In this document: positions 34,663-43,576 of the stretch, one piece after another
Layout: the number at the start of each line of letters is the position of its first letter
Position numbering within the stretch: the stretch's first letter is position 1
Assembly: GCF_002269255.1 (NCBI RefSeq)
Contig: NZ_CP022823.1
Location: forward strand, 1,550,001 to 1,614,000
Direction: 5' to 3'
DNA: 64,000 nt
DNA from: Klebsiella quasivariicola
GTDB lineage: Bacteria; Pseudomonadota; Gammaproteobacteria; Enterobacterales; Enterobacteriaceae
Translations under genes and position numbers: made by a program
The notes under the pieces: model-generated
Database searches by the model: none
Told to the model about the DNA's origin: nothing
What the model saw: only the letters and a program-made list of their open reading frames with translations

Positions 34663-35214
34663 TTACGGCAGCTCCGGCGGTTGCCACTCCTCGACCTCAA
34701 TCAATATCAGCAGTGCGGCGTCACCGCCGTACTCTTTGGGTGCCTGGTGAAACGCCATAATATGCGGGTGCTGCGCCAGCCACAGCGGGGTTTGCTGTTT
34801 GAGAATGTGTTTGCCGTGCCCGTGCATCACGCAGGCGCAAAACACATGTTCGCGACGGCAGGCGGCAATCAGTGCCCCCAGCTCCTGTTTGGCCTGCTGC
34901 TGGGTGAGCCCATGCAGATCGAGAAACAGCTCTGGCGAATAATCCCCACGGCGCAGCTTTTTTAACTCAAAATGGCTGACGTCGGCGCGGACATATTTCG
35001 TCGAGCCTTCGGTATTCAGCAACGGCTGAAACTCATCAGAGAAATAGTGGCTGTTATCGGCCTGTTCCTGCAGCAAACGCTTAGGAGCAACCTCGGTGAT
35101 TTTCTTGCGCTGCGGGCGGTGAACGATGGTGTCCTGCTTGATCTTTCGTGTACCGGTCATCAGCTGACGGAACAGCGCCTGATCCTCCTCGCTAAGCGAT
35201 GTCTTCTTTTTCAT
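34663..35214 (-). CDS. smrB: SmrB (YfcN), ribosome-rescue endonuclease with Smr domain
   Basis: A 183-residue protein of the same length as E. coli SmrB/YfcN. The Smr domain (about 95-175) shows LDLHGLTQQQAKQEL and the catalytic-type VMHGHGKHILKQQTPLWL. SmrB is recruited to collided ribosomes and cuts mRNA between them, starting rescue. The N-terminal basic stretch (HRPQRKKITEVAPKRLL) is in keeping with ribosome binding. It is divergent from prmB, as in E. coli. Confidence 0.94.
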   Translation of the reverse strand: MKKKTSLSEEDQALFRQLMTGTRKIKQDTIVHRPQRKKITEVAPKRLLQEQADNSHYFSDEFQPLLNTEGSTKYVRADVSHFELKKLRRGDYSPELFLDLHGLTQQQAKQELGALIAACRREHVFCACVMHGHGKHILKQQTPLWLAQHPHIMAFHQAPKEYGGDAALLILIEVEEWQPPELP

Positions 35215-35381
35215 TGTCCGCTCTCATGAATACTTTGCGCTAGTTTACCCGACTCAATATCCCTTCGGGCAAGGAAAACCTGTTTTTTCCCCGGCCACCC
35301 CACGCAAGAATGCTGATTTATCGCCGTCTTCATGGCACACTAGCCGCCGAATTTATAGCAGAGTGTGCCCTGGAGGATGTC

Positions 35382-36314
35382 GTGGATAAAATTTTTGTTG
35401 ATGAGGCAGTCAATGAGCTGCATACCATTCAGGACATGCTGCGCTGGGCGGTCAGCCGTTTCAGCGCTGCTAACATCTGGTACGGTCACGGCACCGATAA
35501 CCCGTGGGATGAGGCGGTTCAGCTGGTGCTGCCGTCCCTCTACCTGCCGCTTGATATCCCGGAAGATATGCGCACTGCGCGCCTGACCTCCAGCGAGAAA
35601 CACCGCATCGTAGAGCGGGTGATCCGCCGTGTGAACGAGCGTGTTCCCGTCGCCTATCTGACCAACAAAGCGTGGTTCTGCGGTCATGAGTTTTACGTTG
35701 ATGAGCGGGTGCTGGTGCCGCGCTCCCCGATTGGCGAACTGATCAATAACCAGTTTGCCGGGCTGATTAACCACAAACCGCAGCACATCCTTGATATGTG
35801 CACCGGCAGTGGCTGTATCGCCATCGCCTGCGCCTATGCCTTCCCCGAGGCGGAAGTCGATGCGGTGGATATCTCCCCGGATGCGCTGGCTGTCGCCGAG
35901 CACAACGTCGAGTCCCATGGCCTGATCCATCACGTGACGCCGATCCGTTCCGACCTGTTCCGCGATTTGCCGAAGCTGCAGTACGATCTGATTGTCACCA
36001 ATCCGCCGTATGTGGATGAAGAGGACATGGCCGATCTGCCGGAAGAGTATGAGCATGAGCCGGTGCTGGGTCTGGCCTCCGGGAGCGATGGCCTGAAGCT
36101 GACGCGCCGCATCCTCGGCAATGCGCCGGATTATCTCAGCGACGACGGGGTTCTGATTTGTGAAGTCGGTAACAGCATGGTACATCTGATGGAGCAGTAT
36201 CCGGACGTGCCGTTTACCTGGCTTGAGTTTGATAACGGCGGTGACGGCGTCTTTATGCTGACCAAACAGCAGCTGATTGACGCTCGTGCGCACTTCGGTA
36301 TTTATAAAGACTAA
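35382..36314 (+). CDS. prmB: PrmB, ribosomal protein uL3 glutamine methyltransferase
   Basis: A 310-residue SAM-dependent methyltransferase that modifies a glutamine of ribosomal protein L3. The SAM motif ILDMCTGSGCIAIACAYAFP and the NPPY catalytic motif (IVTNPPYVDEEDM) are present. The start is GTG at 35382, with a strong GGAGG 5 bases upstream, giving MDKIFVDEAVNEL as in E. coli; the open frame extends upstream but is not needed. It is the first gene of a run prmB-aroC-mepA-yfcA-epmC-yfcL. Confidence 0.95.
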   Translation: MDKIFVDEAVNELHTIQDMLRWAVSRFSAANIWYGHGTDNPWDEAVQLVLPSLYLPLDIPEDMRTARLTSSEKHRIVERVIRRVNERVPVAYLTNKAWFCGHEFYVDERVLVPRSPIGELINNQFAGLINHKPQHILDMCTGSGCIAIACAYAFPEAEVDAVDISPDALAVAEHNVESHGLIHHVTPIRSDLFRDLPKLQYDLIVTNPPYVDEEDMADLPEEYEHEPVLGLASGSDGLKLTRRILGNAPDYLSDDGVLICEVGNSMVHLMEQYPDVPFTWLEFDNGGDGVFMLTKQQLIDARAHFGIYKD

Positions 36315-36355
36315 AAAAACAACACGCCAACATAACGACAAAGAATGGAGCCGTG

Positions 36356-37441
36356 ATGGCAGGAAATACAATTGGACAACTCTTTCGCGTCACTACCTTC
36401 GGCGAGTCGCACGGCCTGGCGCTGGGCTGCATCGTTGACGGTGTGCCGCCGGGCATTCCGCTGACCGAAGCCGACCTGCAGCACGATCTCGATCGTCGCC
36501 GCCCGGGCACCTCGCGTTACACCACGCAGCGTCGCGAGCCGGATCAGGTTAAAATCCTCTCCGGCGTCTTCGAAGGCGTTACCACCGGGACCAGTATCGG
36601 TCTGCTGATTGAGAATACCGATCAGCGTTCGCAGGATTACGGCGCTATCAAAGATCTGTTCCGTCCGGGCCACGCCGATTACACCTACGAGCAAAAGTAT
36701 GGTCTGCGCGACTATCGCGGCGGCGGTCGTTCTTCTGCGCGCGAAACCGCGATGCGCGTGGCGGCCGGGGCGATTGCCAAAAAATTCCTCGCCGCGAAGT
36801 TCGGCATTGTCATTCGCGGCTGCCTGACACAGATGGGTGATATTCCGCTGGCTATCAAAGACTGGGATCAGGTTGAGCAGAATCCCTTCTTCTGCCCGGA
36901 TCCAGATAAAATTGACGCCCTGGACGAGCTGATGCGCGGCCTGAAAAAAGAGGGTGACTCTATAGGCGCCAAAGTTACCGTCGTTGCCGACGGCGTACCG
37001 CCGGGTCTCGGCGAGCCGGTCTTCGATCGCCTTGACGCCGACATCGCCCACGCGCTGATGAGTATTAACGCGGTGAAAGGCGTGGAGATTGGCGACGGTT
37101 TCGAGGTGGTGAAGCTGCGCGGCAGCGAAAACCGCGATGAAATCACCAAAGCCGGATTCCAGAGCAACCACGCCGGCGGCATTCTTGGCGGCATCAGCAG
37201 CGGACAGCAGATCGTTGCCAACATCGCGCTGAAGCCTACCTCCAGTATTACCGTTCCCGGTCATACGATTAACCGCTTTGGCGAAGAGGTGGAGATGATC
37301 ACCAAAGGGCGTCACGATCCGTGCGTCGGCATTCGCGCCGTACCGATCGCTGAGGCGATGCTGGCGATCGTTTTGATGGATCACTTTATGCGTCAGCGCG
37401 CGCAGAATGGCGACGTGACGACGACAATTCCACGCTGGTAA
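36356..37441 (+). CDS. aroC: Chorismate synthase
   Basis: A 361-residue enzyme that converts 5-enolpyruvylshikimate-3-phosphate to chorismate with reduced FMN, the last shared step to aromatic amino acids, folate and quinones. The family signatures are visible: GESHGLALGCIVDG (about 15-28), YGLRDYRGGGRSSARETAMR, and GRHDPCVGIRAVPIAEAM near the C-terminus. The start at 36356 (MAGNTIGQLF) follows a GTG that is also in frame; relatives use the ATG. Two bases separate its stop from mepA. Confidence 0.97.
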   Translation: MAGNTIGQLFRVTTFGESHGLALGCIVDGVPPGIPLTEADLQHDLDRRRPGTSRYTTQRREPDQVKILSGVFEGVTTGTSIGLLIENTDQRSQDYGAIKDLFRPGHADYTYEQKYGLRDYRGGGRSSARETAMRVAAGAIAKKFLAAKFGIVIRGCLTQMGDIPLAIKDWDQVEQNPFFCPDPDKIDALDELMRGLKKEGDSIGAKVTVVADGVPPGLGEPVFDRLDADIAHALMSINAVKGVEIGDGFEVVKLRGSENRDEITKAGFQSNHAGGILGGISSGQQIVANIALKPTSSITVPGHTINRFGEEVEMITKGRHDPCVGIRAVPIAEAMLAIVLMDHFMRQRAQNGDVTTTIPRW

Positions 37442-37443
37442 CC

Positions 37444-38268
37444 ATGAAAAACACCGTTATCGCCCTGCTGGCGCTGCTGGTCAGCGCCGGTAGCCTGGCC
37501 GCCACGCCGTGGCAGAAAATAACCCAGCCGATCGGCGGCAGCGCCCAGTCAATTGGTGCGTTTTCCAATGGCTGTATCGTTGGCGCCGAGGCGCTTCCTC
37601 TGAGTGCTACCGGCTATCAGGTGATGCGTACCGATCAGCGTCGTTACTTCGGTCATCCGGATCTGGTGCAGTTCATTCAGCGCCTGAGTAATCAGGTGCA
37701 CAATAAAGGCATGGGAACCGTGCTGATTGGCGATATGGGGATGCCGGCGGGCGGGCGCTTTAACGGCGGCCACGCCAGTCACCAGACGGGGCTGGATGTC
37801 GATATCTTTCTCCAACTGCCGCAAACGCGCTGGACATCGTCTCAGCTGTTGAAGCCGCAGGCGCTGGACCTGGTCGCCAGCGACGGCAAACGCGTGGTAC
37901 CGTCGCTGTGGAGTCCGCAAATCAGCCAGCTGATCAAGCTGGCGGCGGAAGATAGCGAGGTTACCCGTATTTTCGTCAACCCGGCGATTAAACAGCAGCT
38001 GTGCCTGGACGCGGGCAGCGACCGCCAGTGGCTGCGTAAAGTCCGTCCCTGGTTCCAGCATCGCGCCCATATGCATGTCCGTCTACGTTGTCCGGCGGGG
38101 AGCCTCGAGTGTGAAGATCAGGCACCGCCACCGCCTGGCGATGGCTGTGGGGCTGAGTTGCAGAGCTGGTTCGAACCTCCTAAACCTGGGTCTACCCCTC
38201 CTGTGAAGAAGACGCCGCCGCCGCTGCCGCCTTCCTGCCAGGCGCTACTGGATGAGCATGTGCTGTAA
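37444..38268 (+). CDS. mepA: MepA, penicillin-insensitive murein endopeptidase
   Basis: A 274-residue periplasmic LAS-type metallopeptidase that cuts D-Ala-mDAP cross-links of peptidoglycan. A signal peptide (MKNTVIALLALLVSAGSLAA) is followed by zinc ligands in GGHASHQTGLDVDIF and HRAHMHVRLRCP. The C-terminal tail is proline-rich (PPKPGSTPPVKKTPPPLPPS) with a last Cys, similar to E. coli. The final base of the stop is the first base of yfcA (TAATG). Confidence 0.95.
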   Translation: MKNTVIALLALLVSAGSLAATPWQKITQPIGGSAQSIGAFSNGCIVGAEALPLSATGYQVMRTDQRRYFGHPDLVQFIQRLSNQVHNKGMGTVLIGDMGMPAGGRFNGGHASHQTGLDVDIFLQLPQTRWTSSQLLKPQALDLVASDGKRVVPSLWSPQISQLIKLAAEDSEVTRIFVNPAIKQQLCLDAGSDRQWLRKVRPWFQHRAHMHVRLRCPAGSLECEDQAPPPPGDGCGAELQSWFEPPKPGSTPPVKKTPPPLPPSCQALLDEHVL

Positions 38269-39077
38269 TGGATAGTTTTATCGAATTATTTGCCGTATCG
38301 CCGCTGGTGCTGGTGGTACTCTTTTTTGTCGCCATCCTGGCCGGTTTTATTGACTCACTGGCGGGGGGCGGGGGCTTACTGACCGTGCCGGCGCTGATGG
38401 CGGCCGGAATGCCACCAGCCCAGGCGCTGGCCACTAACAAGCTGCAGGCCTGTGGCGGATCGCTCTCGGCGACCCTCTATTTTGTGCGGCGCAAGGTGGT
38501 CAGTCTCGCCGATCAGAAGCTGAATATTCTGATGACCTTTATTGGCTCGACCGCCGGGGCCCTGCTGGTCCAGCACGTCCAGTCCGATATTCTTAAGCAG
38601 ATCCTGCCGTTGCTGGTGATCGGTATTGGCCTCTATTTCCTGCTGATGCCGAAACTGGGCGAAGCCGACCGGCAGCGTCGCCTGTACGGTTTGCCATTTG
38701 CCCTGGTCGCCGGCGGCAGCGTTGGATTTTACGACGGCTTTTTTGGCCCCGGCGCCGGTTCGTTTTATGCACTGGCTTTTGTCACCCTGGCCGGGTTTAA
38801 TCTGGCGAAGTCGACGGCCCATGCCAAACTGCTGAACGCCACCTCAAACGTCGGCGGCCTGCTGCTGTTTATCATCGGTGGGAAAGTTATCTGGGCCACC
38901 GGCTTTGTGATGATGGCCGGACAGTTTATTGGCGCCCGTGCCGGCTCCCGGCTGGTGCTGAGTAAAGGGCAGTCGCTGATCCGGCCGATGATCGTCATCG
39001 TCTCGGCGGTGATGAGCGCGAAACTTCTCTTCGACAGCCACGGGGCGGAGATTTTGCAGTGGTTGGGAATTCATTAA
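38268..39077 (+). CDS. yfcA: YfcA, TSUP/TauE-SafE family membrane protein
   Basis: A 269-residue inner-membrane protein with about eight hydrophobic segments. Conserved family motifs are GFIDSLAGGGGLLTVPALMA near the N-terminus and the pseudo-repeat SVGFYDGFFGPGAGSFYALA in the middle, plus ATNKLQACGGSLSA. TSUP proteins move sulfonates, sulfite or thiosulfate-like anions; the substrate of YfcA is unknown. One-base overlaps with mepA and with epmC indicate coupled translation. Confidence 0.93.
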   Translation: MDSFIELFAVSPLVLVVLFFVAILAGFIDSLAGGGGLLTVPALMAAGMPPAQALATNKLQACGGSLSATLYFVRRKVVSLADQKLNILMTFIGSTAGALLVQHVQSDILKQILPLLVIGIGLYFLLMPKLGEADRQRRLYGLPFALVAGGSVGFYDGFFGPGAGSFYALAFVTLAGFNLAKSTAHAKLLNATSNVGGLLLFIIGGKVIWATGFVMMAGQFIGARAGSRLVLSKGQSLIRPMIVIVSAVMSAKLLFDSHGAEILQWLGIH

Positions 39078-39625
39078 TGCAACAGCAACACCATTATCAG
39101 CAGCTGATTGACCTCTTCGACAGCTGCTTTGCCGAAGATTTTAATACTCGCCTGATTAAAGGCGACGATGAGCCGATCTACCTTCCGGCAGACGATGAAA
39201 CGCCGTATCACCGTATCGTGTTTGCGCACGGATTTTTTGCCAGCGCCCTGCACGAGATTTCTCACTGGTGTATCGCTGGCAAAGCCCGCCGTGAGCTGGT
39301 GGATTTTGGTTACTGGTACTGCCCGGATGGCCGCGATGCGATGACCCAAAGCCAGTTTGAGAACGTTGAGGTCAAACCGCAGGCCTTCGACTGGCTGTTC
39401 TGCGTGGCGGCGGGATTTCCGTTTAACGTCAGCTGTGACAATCTGGAAGGGGACGTTGAGCCCGATCGCATCGCCTTCCAGCGCCGGGTGCATGCTCAGG
39501 TGATGACTTTGCTTGAACAAGGGATCCCCGAGCGTCCGGCGCGCTTTATTCGCGCATTACAACACTATTATCAAACGCCGCCATTGACGGCGGAACATTT
39601 TCCGTGGCCGGAAGACCTGCACTAA
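39077..39625 (+). CDS. epmC: EpmC (YfcM), elongation factor P hydroxylase
   Basis: A 182-residue protein equal in length to E. coli EpmC, which hydroxylates the lysyl-modified Lys34 of elongation factor P. The ALHEISHWCIAGKARREL segment supplies His/Glu ligands. The stop of yfcA and this start share one base (TAATG). An alternative GTG start upstream in frame lies within yfcA and is unlikely. EpmA and EpmB partners are expected elsewhere in the genome. Confidence 0.93.
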   Translation: MQQQHHYQQLIDLFDSCFAEDFNTRLIKGDDEPIYLPADDETPYHRIVFAHGFFASALHEISHWCIAGKARRELVDFGYWYCPDGRDAMTQSQFENVEVKPQAFDWLFCVAAGFPFNVSCDNLEGDVEPDRIAFQRRVHAQVMTLLEQGIPERPARFIRALQHYYQTPPLTAEHFPWPEDLH

Positions 39626-39656
39626 GGCCACACATGACATGACAAGAGGTAAGATG

Positions 39657-39938
39657 ATGATCGCGGAGTTTGAATCACGCATTCTGGCGCTGATTGACAA
39701 CATGGTAGACCACGCCAGTGATGATGAACTGTTTGCCGGCGGTTATCTGCGTGGCCACCTGACGCTGGCGGTGGCTGAGCTGGAAGGAGAGGGCGAGCAT
39801 TCCGCTGAAGCCGTCAACAGCAAGGTCAGCCAGAGCCTGGAGAAAGCCATCAACGCTGGCGAACTGTCGCCGCCGGACCAAATTCTGGTGCAGGGGATGT
39901 GGCATAACCTGTATCAGCAGGCGAAAAATCAGGCCTGA
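39657..39938 (+). CDS. yfcL: YfcL family small protein
   Basis: A 93-residue acidic, helical protein that aligns with E. coli YfcL from MIAEFESRILALID to the end. The function is unknown. ATG at 39654 or 39657 can serve; both follow AAGAGGTAAG. It is probably the last gene of the prmB run, being 31 bases after epmC. Confidence 0.9.
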   Translation: MIAEFESRILALIDNMVDHASDDELFAGGYLRGHLTLAVAELEGEGEHSAEAVNSKVSQSLEKAINAGELSPPDQILVQGMWHNLYQQAKNQA

Positions 39939-39950
39939 GCCATGTTGTAG

Positions 39951-39978
39951 CCCGGGTCAGGCGTCAGCCGTACCCGGG
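39951..39978. repeat. REP-like hairpin between yfcL and mnmC
   Basis: CCCGGGT (39951-39957) and ACCCGGG (39972-39978) pair around a small inner stem. GTAGCCCGGG at its left resembles the hairpin after glk. It lies between convergent genes, where REP elements commonly stand. Confidence 0.6.
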
Positions 39979-39999
39979 AAATTGCCTGTCCTGATGGTT

Positions 40000-41988
40000 T
40001 TATTTCACCGCTTTTCCCTTCAGCAGTTTTCTCACCCACAGCCGATTCGGATTCAGTGCCGCCAGAGTATCGCTATCCAGCGGCAGCGGTTCACTGCTCA
40101 TTTGCGCCGCCAGCAGCTCAGCGCTTAACGGCGCGGTGCACAGTCCCCGCGATCCGAGCGCGCCAAGCATAAACAGGTTGTGACAGACCGGCGCATTACC
40201 GGCGTGATCCTGTTGTTCGTGGAGGCTGGCATATTGCGTCAATGTTGCCTCATAGTCCGGTACATTGCCGACCATTGGCAGGTGATCGCGGGTGGCGCAG
40301 CGCACGCCGCAGCGGGCGTCATTGGCGCTGATGTCCACATCCTGTGGCCATTCTGCGCCAGGGAAGCAGTCGATCAACCGTTGCCGGTTGTGCTGCTGAT
40401 CTTCTTCACTGAAGGTGATGTCGCTCCGCCCGCGATGGTAGCTGGCGCCAATGCAGTGCTGCTGATTGCGCGGATTTTGCGGCGTCAGGTAGCCGTCGTA
40501 GCACAGCACCTGGCGCAGGGCGGAAAGCAGCGGGGTGGTGGGAATATGGCTGACCTGGCCGCCAACAGGGTAGACCGGTAGCTGGGCGGTTTGTGCAAAA
40601 TCCGCAATGCGGTGACCGTTGGCCAGCACCACCGCCTGATGATAGCGCTGCTGATTGAGCAGCCAGCCCTCGCCCTCCGCGCTCAGAGTATTAACCTGAT
40701 AACCATAGTGCACGTGCAGACCGCGAGTGGCCGCCAGCGCCAGCAGTTCGGCGGTAAGCTGCTGCGGGCAGAGCCAGCCGCCGGCCGGATAGGCGACGCC
40801 GCCGCAGCCGGTATCAACGCCGGTCAGCTCGGCGACCTGCTCTGCTGTCACCGAGCAGGCGATCTCAGGGGGTAAATTGAGCGCCAGCATCTGGGCGATT
40901 TTGTGCGCGCTTTTCTCATCCCAGCCGAGCTGGGTGACACCGCACCATTCGTGATCGAACATCACCGGCAGCGCGTCATACATTCGGCGGGCGAAGGTAA
41001 AGGCAGCCGGGAAAAAGCGTGCCAGCGCCGGATCGTGCTGGCTTAACAGTGGGTACAGTGCGCCCTGGCGATTGCCGGAGGCGCCCTGCGCTGGAGCCTC
41101 ATCGGCGCAGTAAAGGGTCACCTGCCAGCCGCGGCGCAGCAAGGCGAGTGAGAGCAGGGCGCTGGCGATCCCGCCGCCGATGATGGCTGCCTCGCGGGCA
41201 TCGCTGCTACTGCGAGCGAACCAGGGGGCCTGCGCAGGAAAGCTCAGCGTTTGCGCCATCTCGCCGGTCAGCATCTCCCGCTTGCGGCCGAAGCCTTTGG
41301 TTTTACGCATGGTAAAGCCGGCCTCCTGCAGGCCGCGGCGGACAAAGCCGGCGGAGGTAAAGGTGGCCAGCGTCCCGCCGGGACGCGCCAGGCGCGCCAT
41401 GGCGTTAAACAGATCCTGGGTCCACATGTCGGGATTTTTCGCCGGGGCAAAACCGTCGAGAAACCAGGCGTCCACCTGCTGGTTTAGCGAATCATCCAGC
41501 TCACTGGTCAGCTCATTAATATCGCCAAACCACAGATCGAGCGTCACCCGCCCGCCGTCGAGTAGCAAACGATGGCACCCGGCGAAGGCTGATGGCCATT
41601 GCGCCTGCAGCTGTTCCGCCCACGGGGCCAGCTCTGGCCAGCGCTGATGCGCCAGGTGCAGATCCTCAGCCTTCAGCGGAAATTTCTCAAAACTGATGAA
41701 ATGTAACCTTTGCAGGGTAACGTCCGGGTTATCGCGAACAAAAACGTCAAAGGCCTGCCAGAGGGTGAGGAAATTGAGCCCGGTACCGAAGCCGCTCTCC
41801 GCGACGATCATCAACGGGCGAGGGTGGCTGACGAAGCGCTCCGGCAGGCGATTTCCACCGAGAAAAACGTAGCGCGTCTCTTCCAGACCGTTGTCATTGG
41901 AAAAGTAAACATCGTCGAAATCTCGGGAAACAGGTGTACCCTCAGCGTTGAATTCCAGGTTGGCTGGTTGTATGGCGTTTTGTTTCAC
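40000..41988 (-). CDS. mnmC: MnmC, bifunctional tRNA mnm5s2U34 biosynthesis enzyme
   Basis: A 662-residue fusion enzyme making the last steps of mnm5s2U at tRNA wobble position 34. The N-terminal methyltransferase (about 1-245) shows ESGFGTGLNFLTLW and DAWFLDGFAPAKNPDMW. The C-terminal FAD-dependent oxidase (from about 262) starts with the dinucleotide motif AAIIGGGIASALLSLALLRRG and ends with GSRGLCTAPLSAELLA. The start is GTG at 41988, giving MKQNAIQPANLEFN; the frame stays open upstream but relatives begin here. Divergent from fabB, as in E. coli. Confidence 0.94.
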   Translation of the reverse strand: MKQNAIQPANLEFNAEGTPVSRDFDDVYFSNDNGLEETRYVFLGGNRLPERFVSHPRPLMIVAESGFGTGLNFLTLWQAFDVFVRDNPDVTLQRLHFISFEKFPLKAEDLHLAHQRWPELAPWAEQLQAQWPSAFAGCHRLLLDGGRVTLDLWFGDINELTSELDDSLNQQVDAWFLDGFAPAKNPDMWTQDLFNAMARLARPGGTLATFTSAGFVRRGLQEAGFTMRKTKGFGRKREMLTGEMAQTLSFPAQAPWFARSSSDAREAAIIGGGIASALLSLALLRRGWQVTLYCADEAPAQGASGNRQGALYPLLSQHDPALARFFPAAFTFARRMYDALPVMFDHEWCGVTQLGWDEKSAHKIAQMLALNLPPEIACSVTAEQVAELTGVDTGCGGVAYPAGGWLCPQQLTAELLALAATRGLHVHYGYQVNTLSAEGEGWLLNQQRYHQAVVLANGHRIADFAQTAQLPVYPVGGQVSHIPTTPLLSALRQVLCYDGYLTPQNPRNQQHCIGASYHRGRSDITFSEEDQQHNRQRLIDCFPGAEWPQDVDISANDARCGVRCATRDHLPMVGNVPDYEATLTQYASLHEQQDHAGNAPVCHNLFMLGALGSRGLCTAPLSAELLAAQMSSEPLPLDSDTLAALNPNRLWVRKLLKGKAVK

Positions 41989-42063
41989 GTAAGTTACTCG
42001 AATCACAAGGCGTAGCACGATCTTAACGATGTGTGCCTGAGGGCGCAAATTTATACATAAAAT

Positions 42064-42104
42064 GTCTGATCGGACTTGTTCGGCGTACAAGTGTACGCTA
42101 TTGT
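42064..42104 (+). promoter_or_regulatory. fabB promoter with FadR and FabR sites
   Basis: FadR-like GTCTGATCGGACTTGTT (42064-42080, 12 of 16 positions) overlaps the -35 TTGTTC (42076-42081). The perfect palindrome GCGTACA-AG-TGTACGC (42083-42098) is a FabR operator in the spacer. A -10 TATTGT (42099-42104) follows at 17 bp. This is the E. coli layout: FadR activates, FabR represses by unsaturated acyl-ACP/CoA supply. Confidence 0.85.
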
Positions 42105-42146
42105 GCGACACGAAACTTAAAATAGTGCGACTTACAGAGGTATTTA

Positions 42147-43367
42147 ATGAAACGTGCAGTGATTACTGGCTTGGGCATCGTTTCCAGCATCGGTAATAAC
42201 CAGCAGGAAGTCCTGGCATCTCTGCGTGAAGGACGTTCAGGGATCACTTTCTCTCAGGAGCTTAAAGATTCAGGGATGCGCAGCCACGTATGGGGCAACG
42301 TCAAACTGGATACCACTGGCCTCATTGACCGCAAAGTAGTGCGCTTCATGAGCGACGCCTCCATCTATGCTTACCTGTCCATGGAACAGGCCGTTGCCGA
42401 CGCAGGTCTGGCGCCGGAAGCATACCAGAATAACCCGCGTGTCGGTCTGATTGCAGGCTCCGGCGGCGGTTCCCCGAAATTCCAGGTCTTCGGCGCCGAT
42501 GCCATGCGCAGCCCGCGTGGTCTGAAAGCCGTGGGCCCGTATGTGGTCACCAAAGCGATGGCTTCCGGCGTTTCCGCCTGCCTCGCCACGCCGTTCAAAA
42601 TTCACGGCGTGAATTACTCCATCAGCTCGGCCTGCGCCACTTCCGCACACTGTATCGGTAACGCGGTAGAGCAGATCCAGCTGGGCAAACAGGACATCGT
42701 CTTTGCCGGCGGCGGCGAAGAGCTGTGCTGGGAAATGGCCTGCGAGTTCGACGCCATGGGCGCGCTGTCCACCAAATACAATGACACTCCGGAAAAAGCG
42801 TCCCGTACCTATGATGCTAACCGTGACGGCTTCGTTATCGCCGGCGGCGGCGGTATGGTCGTGGTGGAAGAGCTGGAACACGCCCTGGCGCGTGGCGCAC
42901 ATATCTATGCGGAAATCGTCGGCTACGGCGCAACCTCCGATGGCGCTGACATGGTCGCCCCGTCTGGCGAAGGCGCGGTGCGCTGCATGCAGATGGCGAT
43001 GCACGGCGTTGATACGCCGATCGATTACCTGAACTCCCACGGTACGTCTACTCCGGTCGGCGACGTGAAAGAGCTGGGCGCCATTCGCGAAGTGTTCGGC
43101 GACAACAGCCCGGCTATCTCGGCAACCAAAGCGATGACCGGCCACTCGCTGGGCGCGGCGGGCGTACAGGAAGCTATCTACTCCCTGCTGATGCTGGAGC
43201 ACGGTTTTATCGCGCCGAGCATCAACGTCGAAGAGCTGGACGAGCAGGCTGCCGGCCTGAACATCGTCACCAAACCGACTGACGCTAAGCTGACCACCGT
43301 GATGTCCAACAGCTTCGGCTTCGGTGGCACCAACGCCACGCTGGTAATGCGTAAATACCACGCCTAA
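42147..43367 (+). CDS. fabB: FabB, beta-ketoacyl-ACP synthase I
   Basis: A 406-residue condensing enzyme essential for unsaturated fatty acid synthesis. The catalytic triad is visible: Cys in SSACATSAHCIG (about residue 163), His in NSHGTSTPVGD (about 298) and His in ATKAMTGHSLGAAG (about 333). It elongates acyl-ACP with malonyl-ACP in the cytoplasm. The upstream promoter carries FadR and FabR sites, tying it to lipid status together with fadL and fadIJ in this window. Confidence 0.97.
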   Translation: MKRAVITGLGIVSSIGNNQQEVLASLREGRSGITFSQELKDSGMRSHVWGNVKLDTTGLIDRKVVRFMSDASIYAYLSMEQAVADAGLAPEAYQNNPRVGLIAGSGGGSPKFQVFGADAMRSPRGLKAVGPYVVTKAMASGVSACLATPFKIHGVNYSISSACATSAHCIGNAVEQIQLGKQDIVFAGGGEELCWEMACEFDAMGALSTKYNDTPEKASRTYDANRDGFVIAGGGGMVVVEELEHALARGAHIYAEIVGYGATSDGADMVAPSGEGAVRCMQMAMHGVDTPIDYLNSHGTSTPVGDVKELGAIREVFGDNSPAISATKAMTGHSLGAAGVQEAIYSLLMLEHGFIAPSINVEELDEQAAGLNIVTKPTDAKLTTVMSNSFGFGGTNATLVMRKYHA

Positions 43368-43385
43368 TCAGCACGCGATGCACAG

Positions 43386-43411
43386 AGGGGAGCCACCGGC
43401 TCCCCTTTTTT
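43386..43411 (+). terminator. Terminator of fabB
   Basis: Hairpin AGGGGAGCC-ACC-GGCTCCCCT followed by a T6 run. Confidence 0.88.
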
Positions 43412-43576
43412 GTCATCTTGACAGGGTAAAGGCCCGCAGGCACACTGCTGGCGGATCCATTAGTCTCTCCACTAATGCGTAAGCGTTTAACGTCAACCAA
43501 CGCGCCTTAACCCTGATAGTCAGGTGGAGGGGGCGTGTCGCTTTGCTCGCCTTACTCTGCAAATCTGGAGTAATGC

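Noticed and set aside
35340..36371. 343-codon minus-strand frame, and similar long frames antisense to aroC, fabB and purF
   Set aside because: High-GC third-position bias makes long antisense frames; no motif, ribosome site or conserved neighbour supports them.
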